A stretch of 64,000 nucleotides of DNA, from assembly GCA_013368315.1 (NCBI GenBank), contig JAACJM010000048.1, positions 372,001-436,000 on the forward strand. Reading direction: 5' to 3'. Positions 44,800 to 55,608 of this stretch are shown here, piece after piece. The stretch's first letter is position 1; the number at the start of each line of letters is the position of its first letter. The translations under genes and the position numbers were made by a program. The stretch comes from Tetrapyrgos nigripes (taxonomy: Eukaryota > Basidiomycota > Agaricomycetes > Agaricales > Campanellaceae). The notes beneath the pieces were generated by a model, which was given only the letters and a program-made list of their open reading frames with translations, was not told the DNA's origin and ran no database searches.

Positions 44800-47270
44800 C
44801 CTCATATCTTTCCTTCTTCACTTCCTTTGCGCCAGCGGACGTCAATGTCCTTGCAATGTCCTTCCCATCCCCAAAGTTCTCCACCCCTAGCTCTACATTC
44901 TCCTGAAGGGCCGTCATTCATCCCAAAGTTATTCCTTTATATGCTACAGTCATCTCCAGACGTGCAGTGCCCCCGCTCTCTATCCATAGGGTCCTACTGG
45001 AGAGGCCTTTATTTCATCCATATGCATCCAGCAGACATGAAAGACCGAGCCCCATCCTCGTCATACCTCCAAGCTCAGATGGCAGTCCACCATCACCTCA
45101 ATCTCTGTTGACGCCCCTGGTTGATGAAGAAACGTCGTCAGGTTCATCCCAAGCACAGGTCATGCCAATCCAACCTCCAGCCCATGGGGAGCTCACAGTT
45201 AGATCAGCAGACTGGGATACCCATCAACAAAGAGACTATCATGTAAGCACTCGTACCTCAATTACATTTCCGTAGTCACTTATCTTTTATTTAGGGAATA
45301 GCCAGAGAGGCAATCCAAACGCATCTCGACATGACCTTGACCCTGAGCAAACAAAAGAACAGTGCGAGGGAAATGGCCAGGAAACATGCAAGTGCTGCAT
45401 TTCAAACTATTACAGCCATTATCATTGATCGTTGCGTTACAGATAGAGGATGCTATCGAGGTGTTCAGAGACCATGTGAATCACTGGGGTGCCGATCTCC
45501 TTCTCAAAGACCAGCTCAAGACTCTGAGGGATATGGAGGCAGCTAGGTCGAGGAAGAGAGGAAGGAGAGAGACAAGGAGGGTGGTGCACAAGACAGTGCA
45601 CTGAGAAGGAAGGGAACAAAGAAGGTTACTTTTGCAGCATAATGCATCCTTCTCAACGTACATATTACAGCCAAGCATATTCCTAATTATCACTATAGTT
45701 GTCTATGATTGTCTTCTCCGAAGTCCTACGGAACAATTGTGAGCCATGGTTAGACTTCAGCTAGGGTCTAGAGGTCACTAGCCATCGTGACTCAATGCAT
45801 TAGTTTCCCTGATGCGTCGATTTGTGACCCTTCCTGCTATTTTTCTCCAGTCATAATAGACTTCTGGACACTATTCAAGTCTTCCTCCTGCATGTGATCC
45901 CTCACTGAGTTTTCTTCCAGCTTCTATTGATTGTCGCCTCATCTTTCTTCCGAGTCTGAAGTTTTTGTTCATCAAGTCTCACACATTAACAATTGGAAAA
46001 ACCCAGTGAGCATGCCTGTTTTGTTGTGGACTGAGGATGATAAAAAAGACCTGCAGGCTCTATTGGTTCCACTCCCACAGTTCCAGGACAGGACTTGCAA
46101 CAGAATGACAATAATCTAACAATTTGGAGTGCAGATGAATCAAAGGTGCGTATGTCTTTCTTCAAAGCTTCAATTCGTCAAGTCTCCAATTGTCTTCTTG
46201 TGCCGACAAATCAAAGGTGTGTTCATATTAAACAGCGACTAGATCTTCTAATAGCCTCATCCTCAAGCAGCTGTACCTTACACGGCCTGGTGCCCCAGTC
46301 TCAAATCTACCAGTCATTACTGCGTCTTTTCCAATTAAATACAGATCATAGATGACTCACAACTACTATCTTCTGAAGTTGTCCCTTCTCAGCATGCTGC
46401 TGGCGGACCACCCCCTGCTGACCTGTCTGGTAGCCATGTTAGCAGAACAGAGGTACACTCCCTACAATTGTACGATGCACTTCACAAATAATTATGTCCC
46501 TTTGCAGGTACCTTCAGCAAACAGCACCCTTCTTTCAGCTCCGTTTAGTTTCCGCAACTTCTTGTGGAGGCCCCAAGCCTTGTCAGACAAACCGCCTGAA
46601 CACACTTCCAACACACCCAGAAATAAACGCCAACGCGACTGCGATGAGGATGGACCCTCAACATCGTCTGACCATGTAAAATATCATCCAGTGGTCACGC
46701 AGAAAGAGCTTCATAAAGTGCATATTTAAAATAAATCACTGGCATACATGAGACCTAAACAATATTGTCAGCAACATGGGAAATTGAAGCATACACAAAA
46801 AGTTCTTCAACAGTCCCACCGTAATGAAGCAGACCAAAGATGACAAATTCAGGATCTACAAGGATGTCTGTATCTGCACGAAGTTCAGAAGGAGCCTCTC
46901 GAGGACAGAACTGAGGAGGAACTCTACAAGGACAAGGACATGCAGGTGGAACTTGATGCTGTAATCCACCAAGATGACATGGTCATTAAACAACTAGTAT
47001 GTGCTCTTGTTCCTTTCTGATTTTTTCTTTTCGCATACTGACAGGTCCCATCCAAAAGCAAAACCAACTTTCACAGTCCAAAGCGGATTACAGACAAGTT
47101 CAGCAGGAGAAGAAGGAATCCAATGCTCTCCTGAATGTGTTGGTGAGTGCTTAAAACTCTTGTTTACTGATAGCTTCCTGACATGCAAACTTCAGCGAGC
47201 AGAAATGAAGGAGATGGTATGCTGTTGTCAGATAGCTCCAGTATGTTCATGATCCTCAACCCACAACAGC
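44800..47270 (+). pseudogene. Unrecognised decayed multi-exon coding region with coiled-coil segments
   Basis: Coding-like plus-strand pieces lie at 45325-45604 (SKQKNSAREMARKHASA..., then AIEVFRDHVNHWGADLLLKD...LKTLRDMEAARSRKR), 46500-46729 (RPQALSDKPPEH...KRQRDCDEDGP) and 46870-47200 (EVQKEPLEDRTEEELYKDKD, then QKQNQLSQSKADYRQVQQ). GT-AG borders are plausible between several. The last pieces look like coiled coil. No named domain. Possibly cargo of the neighbouring transposon. Confidence 0.3.
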
Positions 47271-47439
47271 GTTAAAAATATGATGATAATGAAGAAAAGC
47301 TTAGAATAGCTGAGAGGGACGCAGTCAGCACTTTATGAAGGAGCTGAAAAGGGAGGCCATGGATTCAATGCCTGGACAGTATGTGTATCCTGTGTCCTGT
47401 TCCAGACTAAGACTCACAGATTTTTTAAGAGTGCAGCCC

Positions 47440-48327
47440 GACAAAGTTCAGAAAACTTTGTGGCATCCATTCTTTTGACGCTGGCAACTACGACCCTCTC
47501 GATGAGGAAACTGCTCAAGACCACTTGCTTGGCTCTACTTCAGCGACAATTGGCGTCAAATCAAATGGAACAAGATTGTCATATCCAACTTTGCTTCAAA
47601 AGTATTTGAAGTGATGCAACATCTGGAACGCTTGTCCTCAGACACAATTGAAGCTTTTATTTGGGGCTTCGCGTGGAAGCAGTCTGTCCCTCGCATAAAT
47701 GAGACTCAGGGAGATGCTGGTGCTCGAGCAAGAGAATATAAAGCCCATGACAAAAGGAGGAAAAGGGTTTACTCCCGCAAGAAAGAGGTGATGAAGTTCT
47801 CAAATAGATTTTGACTGCAAAGGTTGCTTATCCTACTACACAGAAATTCAAGAAGCGCCAGAGTCACGTCAAGAGCCTGGTCAATGATCCACATGATAGA
47901 GTTAAGAGGCAAATGGCACAAGACATCCTTGATGAACTCGACATCGAGGGTCAATCTTCGGAGTGCACAGATGACAAGGACCCAACAGGACTGAAAATTC
48001 TGGTTCCAAAGTACAGGTGCAAGGTCATTGGCAATTCTCCATAAAGTTGATGAGAAAGGTAGTGCCTTTGACCAGCGAACATTGAAGGAGCTTGGATTTC
48101 GACAGGTGATGAGGGCAGTCAAAAAGCGATGCATTACTGAGGAGGTGTCTTCTAGCCAACCATTGAAGTATCTACCTCATTGCTACTACAATGCCAAGTA
48201 TCTCGCTGGATTATTGGATCCCGCACGAGAAGATTTATACACCTCTGAAAAGCAATACCCTTTCTTTGAGCAGTGGGCTACGAGGCAAGAGAGTGTAGGG
48301 GCAGGCTCAGCTAGTAATGGACAGTAG
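47440..48327 (+). pseudogene. Unrecognised fragment, possibly transposon-associated
   Basis: Plus-strand pieces such as DPLDEETAQDHLLGSTSA, RAREYKAHDKRRKRVYSRKK, NDPHDRVKRQMAQDILDELD and QPLKYLPHCYYNAKYLAGLL occur in different frames. They resemble the tail of basic, Arg-rich hypothetical proteins frequent beside agaricomycete transposons, but I cannot name the family. Frame changes near 47.81 and 48.03 kb mark it as broken or spliced. Confidence 0.3.
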
Positions 48328-48546
48328 TTACTGACTCAGACTATGTATATACGTTTACTTAACCTTTTGATGAAACACGAGAATGCTTTGGTATTGGTCG
48401 TTGACTAGTATCAGAAAACCAGACATGAAGAGGGGCTCTACCTCATTTCCACATGCTGAGCTTCACCCGGTCATTGTTTTTTACTATTAAAAGACGTTAT
48501 TCTGTGTTGTTGTAGAAAAAATCTGTCACGTGCGTCAAGGTCCACG

Positions 48547-49440
48547 TCTCAGTCAATTGTCATCTTGACTCTCACTCCCATCCCCTCCACCCCCTTGACC
48601 TCTCACTCTCTTCTGTTTGGCATGTGAACGCATTTCGGTGCTATATGATTCGAGGACGAATTCGTTTCGTTCTCTGGTGCAGATAGAATCTGCTTCTATC
48701 TGCGGACACAGGACCTGCACATCGATTCTGGACAGTCGAGGTGAGTTATCTTGGGTTGACCTATCTCTCTAGTATCTAAATTCAGTGCTGGCGAGAAGCC
48801 ACTTGCACTCTGTTGGGCACTTGTGAAGTATCACGATCGCATCATATCCACAGCTGCAGGCAGAGTTGCAGGATTTGCTACAGTTATCAACCAAACAAGG
48901 GAAGTCTCTTTGGCATTTCAATGTGTTTCGGTGCTACACGATTCAGGGACGAATTCGTTTCTTTCTCTGGTGCAGATAGAATCCGCTTCTATCTGCGGAG
49001 ACAGGACCTGAACATATCAATCCTGCACACTCAAGGTGAGTTATCTTCCCAAATCGGAGTCTGTGTTGACATATCTCTAGTATCTAAATTCAGTGCTGGT
49101 GAGAAGCCACTTGCACTCTGTTGTGCACTTGTGAAGAACATGATTATTCTAGTGAGTCCTGACACATCTTTTTCCTGCATGTAGCTAAACCACTTGCCAG
49201 TGTGGATGTGGAAACGGGTGCTCATCTCCAACACACCATTCAGAACAACTTGGAGGCTCTACATAGCACAGCCAGTGAGTTCTCTGACTCTGTCTACAAT
49301 TGTTGCTAATGCCGCTACCCCCCTGCAGGTTATCACGATTGCATCATATCCACAGGTACAGGCAGAGCTGCAGAGTTTGCTACAGTCATCAACCAAATGA
49401 GGGAAGGGCACTTGTTGCCGTTGCTAAGGTGTGTCAATGA
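48547..49440 (+). repeat. Partial duplicates of the 55.75-56.36 kb segment
   Basis: 48547-48830 and 48910-49440 both match the downstream region of the CACTA transposase in the right arm, with point differences. Each carries an exon-like frame FGA..F.DEFVSFSGA.RI.FYL followed by GTGAGTTATCTT, which looks like a conserved donor. The second block also has SVDVETGAHLQHTIQN. The conserved frame among diverged copies suggests an unknown protein. Confidence 0.65.
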
Positions 49441-51159
49441 CCCTCGACAATGACAACTTGCAACAGATGACAATAAGGTTCACAATTGGAACACTTGGCC
49501 AGAGGACCGAAGAATAAGGATGGTGGTCTCCATGACAAACTTTTGTACAACCTTGTTTTCCTCATGCTTTTTATATGGATGGCTTGTCTTTCAGTATTCT
49601 CACTTACTCTATGTTCTCCTCACTTACCAGGGGCTTTAGAAGCTATTGGGCATCCCCAGATCCTGATGTGAGTACAGTTCTTTCATACCACGCACATATG
49701 TTGACCATTTTTATAGGCCATGTCAGATATCAGTGACTCAGGTCAAGAAACCCCTCGCAATGTGAGTTCAAGTTAACCAATACACTTACTTCCACTCAAA
49801 TCTCTCTTAGTCTCACTCGCCGTTACCCCCTGAGCTCGTTAATGGAATGAGCAGTCTCAATCTTGAGGAGGAATCTCATATGCCTGGAACTTTCTCGGCC
49901 TCAGTGAGTGGCACTAGTCAAATGTTTACCCTTCCCTTCACTAAAATTTGGTCAGTCGCTGCTAGCATCTGATCTCCACAATGGACTTGCCACACTTAGT
50001 CTTGATGGAACCAAGTCGCCTAACACCTCAGTGAGTGTTACCAGCTAATGGTACCTTCCTTCCACTGATATCTTTGCTCAGTCACTACTGCCACCAGCAT
50101 TTGATGTAGTCAGTAGAATGAATGCTCTTAGTCTTGATGTAAGTGCCACTCTCGTTCTCCCTGTGAATGTTATTCTCATAGCAATTTAGACCCCAAACAA
50201 CAACCATGGTGAGGACACGATTGCGAACCTCATCATGGCAGCGACAATGACTGCGACTAGCACAGACAGTTCCTCGCACAGCAAGCTGTTTTCTTCTTCG
50301 GACGATGCCTATCTGCCTACTAGTGCTCCCTCCCACATGTATCGTCCCTTGCCTCTATCTGATGCCCTTCAGAGTGTACAAGCTACTGTGAATGCACCCA
50401 GGGCTGTGTTATCCCCATCTTGCACACCTGGACGTTGATTTGGATCGGCTTCCTCCTTCTCTTCACCATCACCCCGATGCCAGTCAGGATCAAATCAATC
50501 CCCAGGTTCCCTACAGTCCACCAGGCCAGTTTGTTCCCCACCACAATTAAACTCAGTATTTACACATCACGATAAAAACGAACTTGACGATTTGGAAGGG
50601 ATCAACAAGAACTTACAGGAACAGGAAGAGCTGATTTTTGGTGATGCGTTTTCGTCCTCGGATGCTGAACAGCAAGCTTCAAGGTTGGATTTGGTGCATA
50701 CTTTCGCCCAGAAAAACTTGCAACGGGTCACACAGTATTTTGGGAAGGCAACGGATAGGCAGAAGAAGGCGAGGCAGTCTAGTAGCATGAGCTCACCCTT
50801 GAAGGTGGAGGAAGAGTTGACTGAACAGAGGAAAGAATTGCATGAACGTCTTAGGAGTCTCCTAGTCAAAACCGATACAATAAAGCTCTTACACATCCCT
50901 AAAGCCCCAGTGAAAATTAATGCAGGTAAGGTGTGGTCACTGTCTGATTTTTTTCAACATTTCTAATTTGCTTACAGATTATGTCCATCAATCCGACTTC
51001 TTTTATATGGATCAAATCTATCAGGTCCTTGTCCTACTTGCTGTCATTTGCAACATGGTGATAGGTCTGTCCATCGTCCAATGCAACTTCCTTGTCGGGG
51101 TATTGGTCATGTTGGTGAAATTGGGCATGTCTACTGCCCGCCCTGATAATACAGTCAAA

Positions 51160-51318
51160 TACCTCATAATGAATAGTGTTGGGAGACAGCCCAAAGCTAT
51201 TCATTATGGTGGTTATTCCTTATGATATATTTTTTTGGCTGTAAACATCAGTTTGGGAGAGCCAAAAGTGTATTTGTTATGACCAATTATTCATTATTAC
51301 CTTATTCATTATGAGGTA
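51160..51318. mobile_element. MITE with 14-bp inverted termini and TA target duplication
   Basis: TACCTCATAATGAATA at 51160-51175 is exactly reverse-complemented at 51303-51318, so the ends read TA|CCTCATAATG...CATTATGAGG|TA. A 2-bp TA duplication with short inverted ends is typical of Tc1/mariner-type MITEs. Length about 155 bp, no coding capacity. It lies inside the CACTA transposase gene, just before the CPTC exon. Confidence 0.75.
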
Positions 51319-52297
51319 TTGTACTGTACCAGCAACACTCCATACCCTTTCTCACCTTCTCAGGATGAAGTCATTGCTGGTATGCCCAACTCCCTCGCCG
51401 GTGCTCTCAAACGGTTCAGGGCTGAAGGTCGCTTTGACAGCTACGCTACCTGTCCGACGTGCAACTTCACAAATAAAGGAGTCTTGATTGATAACGGACA
51501 GTATCATTACCCTGGGACATGCACCAACCAGGTTGTTGGAGAGAGTGGTGTGTCCATTTGTGGCACCAGCCTCTTGACTTGTTGTTCCGATGGCACATTC
51601 CATCCCATAAAACCCTACCTAGTCAACTCTTTTCACGACTACCTGGCCCGTTGTCTTAGTGATCCTACCTACCTCGAGTGCTCGAAGAAGGCTGCTGATG
51701 ATGCTTACAATGCTATAAGCAGTGGGCAACAACACGATGACATCCAAGATGTGTTCGATGCCAAGTTCACTGATGGATCCTTATTCTTGAATCGTGGTGC
51801 CAAGATCTGTCTTGCTTTCTCCATCCACACAGACTTTCTCAACCCCAACGGTATAACTCACCGTGGCCCCACTCAGTCCATCGGTGTCATATCCTGTGCC
51901 AACCTGGCCCTTGATCCCTCATACTTGTACCATGCCAGTATCATACCTGGTCCAAAAGAGCCAGACGTCGATGAAATGGACCACTTCGTACGCCCAGTCA
52001 TCGAGAAGTTTGCTACGGCCTGGAGACCGGGTTTGAAGGTTTTGCAGACAGCCGATTCCAAGCTGGAATCTGTGGTCGAAGCAGGAATCTTTTTATCTGT
52101 CAATGATCTTCCCGCTGCGTGAAAGGTAGCTGGATTCCAGGGCATCAACTCCAAATTCATATGCACGGTGTGTCCATTGCAAAGCAGGAACCAGATCTTC
52201 AATACCAATCACTCACATTGGAAAACACGAGACGTTAATGAACTACGGCATCTGGCAGAGCAGTATGGAGATGCTGAGACAGTCGCACAACGCAAAT

Positions 52298-53856
52298 GTA
52301 CTTCATGGCCCGATTGGAATCCTTCATGAATAGGGCCTCCAATCGGTCCTCAGCATCCCTGACCTCGTCGAAAACCCCGAAGTTGTCCTTCAGCTCCTTG
52401 AGGGTCCACGGAGCAGGTTCCTCAGGATCCGGGTTGAGGATTTCCGGCTCAAAGAATATGAGCGTGGTGCTGGAGAGATAGGAAAGAGTGAAACTGATTT
52501 TTGCGGCATCAGTCGCGTATGCCTTGGGACAGTTCTGGAGATTGATCTGGATCTGGATCAGGAACGGACGGAGCTTCTTCGGATCCGACCCATCGAAGAC
52601 GTCGGGTTGCTTCACTTCTGTCTTTTCACTGTGACCAGGTGTAACCTTTCCGATGATCTCGTTGAAACTTTGGAGGGCAGTAATGAACTGTCTCCTTTCC
52701 TCATCATCGTCGTCGGAATCATCAGAACCATCTTCTCCTCCCGGAGGCCCACCATCCGGTGGTCCTCTGCCACCGTCATCAGATCCGCCTCCTCCACCAC
52801 CCTGGTGTTGTTCATTGTCGTCCCCGTCATTTCCCTGATCATACTGTTGGCCCGGTGGAGGACCACGGCCGTCATCAGGATTGGTGGGTGTACGCAAGGG
52901 TCCTGCTCGAGAGGATCCTTGAGTTTGCTGTTGGACGTATGAACGGCTTTGGGTTTGTGTAAGGGTTGCGGAGTCTCCTGGCTCTGGGCCATCCCAGCTA
53001 TTGAGGAATTCCTTGAACAGACTCATGTGGGGTTTGGTTGGGCTCGGATGTGCGAAAATGCTGCCGGAGCGTCTGTGTTGGCAAATTTGAACGTTACAGA
53101 AGAGGTTGGAATAATAAGCGTTTTTGAATGGAGTTACCGGAACCATAAGGTTCGGTGTCGGGGAAGGAGTTCGTGGTTGAGAACGTTGGGACATTGTAGA
53201 CAACAAGAGTGGAAGTCTAAAATACTGTTAAGTCCGGGCAGATCCTAGCATTAGGAAACATGTCGGACCCGAGCGGAAGTCTTATTGGGGTTTTTGGGAA
53301 AGGATAAAGACGAATCCGGATGGAACTGGTAGTCTCTGAGATCAAAGTATAAGGAAGACACGGAATGGAATCCGTTAAGACGGTACTATGTTGTCTGAAG
53401 TCAGATGAAGTTAGGAGACCAGCTAATTTGATTTTAGACTTAAGCTATCTACTACAAAGTTGCTAGCTTAAGTACTACTTCAGAAACTATCGGAATGAAG
53501 AGGAGTAAGATTGGGATGGTTCGGAAATGAAGGAAAAGCACATGGTGCTGTTGGAGATGGATGGAGTACTGCGGATGAAGTGGAAACAAAGTGGAAACAA
53601 GGTGGAACGGATTGGAGATGAAGTGGAGTAAGTTTGGAGATTAGATACGAGCTGTCCGGTAGTTATCCGAAATGAATCACGGGTTCCCGGATGGGATCCA
53701 TTGTGGAGATTAATAGTGGAGCTCAGATATGAATTCGGAAATGAATGATCGGAAAGTGTTCGGGATGAAAGGGAATGAAGTTTGAAATAAAAGAAAGAGA
53801 AGTTCAGAAAAGAATCGGATGCGACCGGAAAGATGTACGGAAGCATAGATATTACA
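52298..53856 (-). mobile_element. Truncated gypsy copy (LTR plus partial gag) nested in the CACTA transposase
   Basis: Reverse-oriented copy of 37720-39278: gag from ATG at 53194 down to MKDSNRAMKY, then cut at 52298, plus the LTR at 53226-53856. It sits exactly between the AETVAQRK end of one CACTA exon part and LFKQHRVRW of the next. So the gypsy first inserted into a transposase gene, and the pol part was later lost from this copy. Confidence 0.88.
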
Positions 53857-55608
53857 ATCACTTTTCAAGCAGCACAGAGTTCGTTGGTCCTCGCTCTGGT
53901 TGCTCAAGTACTGGGATCCAACTAAGATGCTTGTGATTGATACTATGCATTGCCTCCTTGAGGGCATTGTTCACTACCACTGCTGTCACGTCCTTCGTCT
54001 GGATGCCAGTGCAATGAAAACCAAAACCGACTCAGAAGATTGTCAATTTGCATATGACTGGCCATGGGTTGACCACTTGGACAAAGTTGCCCCCCCAGGT
54101 TGCATGTTGAAGGAAAAGGATGTCTCACGCGTTGCCAAGCTTCAGACAGCCCTCTGCATTGCCCTTGAAGGTGACAAGGCGCTCATGCTGGACAAATTAT
54201 GGACCCAGCTATTTAATTCAGGCAACCTGGATGCGTTGCACTTCGTTGTGCACAGTTTGCAGCTCTTGTTGACCCTAAAGGACATCCAAGATAATGTCAC
54301 CAATCTTTACCTGAAGCGAGTCTCTGAGAAATCAAAGGCAAAGCAAGTGGAAACACACTTTCCTTTTGACAAAGAGGCTTGTACAAAATCTCACTTCGTT
54401 GCAATTTTAATCAACTGGGTAAGAATTTCTATTTCTTTCGCTATTTAGGCAGAGATTAAAACAACCCTTTCACTCAAAACACCAGCTTCCTGTCACCGGT
54501 TCCCCCGAAACTTTAGCTTGCATCTGTCACATCATTAAAAACACTTTCACCCCATCATGGGTAAACTCTGTGCCTAAGAACTATGGTGATGTCGCAGCAG
54601 GAACTATCAAAACTGATGAGTGGAGGACCCTCAGCACCATCTACCTTCCAATTGCCCTCGTAACCTTGTGGGGAGACAAAGATTCTCTGCTGAGCCAAGA
54701 TCCTAATGTTTTACGGATGGTCTTGGACCATACCATGTCGCTCTTCCAGGCCATAATGATAGTTTGCCGGTATACAATGACGTCCGATTGTGCGACTGCA
54801 TTCCGGGACTTCATAGACAGCTGGGTCAACAATTTACGCACTATACATCCTCATACCAGAGAGCATGCTCCTTGTCCCAATATTCATGCAGCAGGGCACA
54901 TCTATGATTTTTTGATATGCTATGGGCCTATACTCAACTGGTGGTGCTTTCCGTTTGAGCGCTTGGTCAGAGCGTTACAGAAAATCAATACTAATGATAA
55001 CATTGGTGGTGAGTAATGATTGTCTTCATCTATCGTCCTGCTTATATTGTTGTTTAGGTGTTATGGAATCTACAATCATAAAGTCCTTAGTGCATACAGC
55101 CAATATTCGCCGCTGGCTTTGACATCTGGAGTGTCCCGAGGCAGTGAAGCAGCTCAAAGTTCTTTTCAACAAATGTTTTGTGCCAGTAAATGCTACTCCT
55201 GTCCAAGAAAACTGTGAAATCCAAGAAAACTGTGAAATGACAGGCAAAAGAGGTGGACACACCAAGTTTCATGGACACAACTTATCTGCTGTGGAAACGA
55301 CTCCTGGCAATTCACACATTTTCTATCGGTCTCCAGAGTGTGACTCACTTACAGCTGGTCAAATCCAGTTCATCGAAAACCATTCTACTTCGCAAGGTAC
55401 AGAGATCCTCGTTCATGTCCAACCATTTCAGGCATTACAAAAGCCTCTTTCCGACCCTTTCCTCTGCTATCCCCACTTCCAGGCCACTACATACTCCTCT
55501 CTCAGCACGGAAAAACATGTCATAGGTTTGGACAAGGTTGTAGCCCATGCAGCTCGTTATGATTACTCTTTCGGGAGATCTGTCCTTGTCAATCTCTCCA
55601 GGGCTTGA

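Larger units (their letters stand above)
49720..55608 (+). pseudogene. CACTA/EnSpm Tnp2-like transposase, interrupted
   Basis: Starts MSDISDSGQETPRN at 49720. Small repeated N-terminal exons follow (49803-50148), then a Ser-rich and charged region (50190-50925) and an exon with LLAVICNMVIGLSI. Next comes a Cys pair region (CPTCNF...CTNQ) leading to the transposase core SIHTDFLNPNGITHRGPTQS...ASIIPGPKEP...VNDLPAA, then RDVNELRHLAEQYGDAETVA. The C-terminal half resumes at 53857 (LFKQHRVRWSSLW...IDTMHCLLEGIV) and runs to NLSRA at 55608, through VPKNYGDVAAG and WWCFPFERL blocks with GT-AG introns. This is a cut-and-paste DDE-type enzyme. It is disabled by a gypsy piece (52298-53856), a MITE (51160-51318) and TGA stops at 50436, 52120 and 55120, each fitting CGA to TGA. 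Confidence 0.85.
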
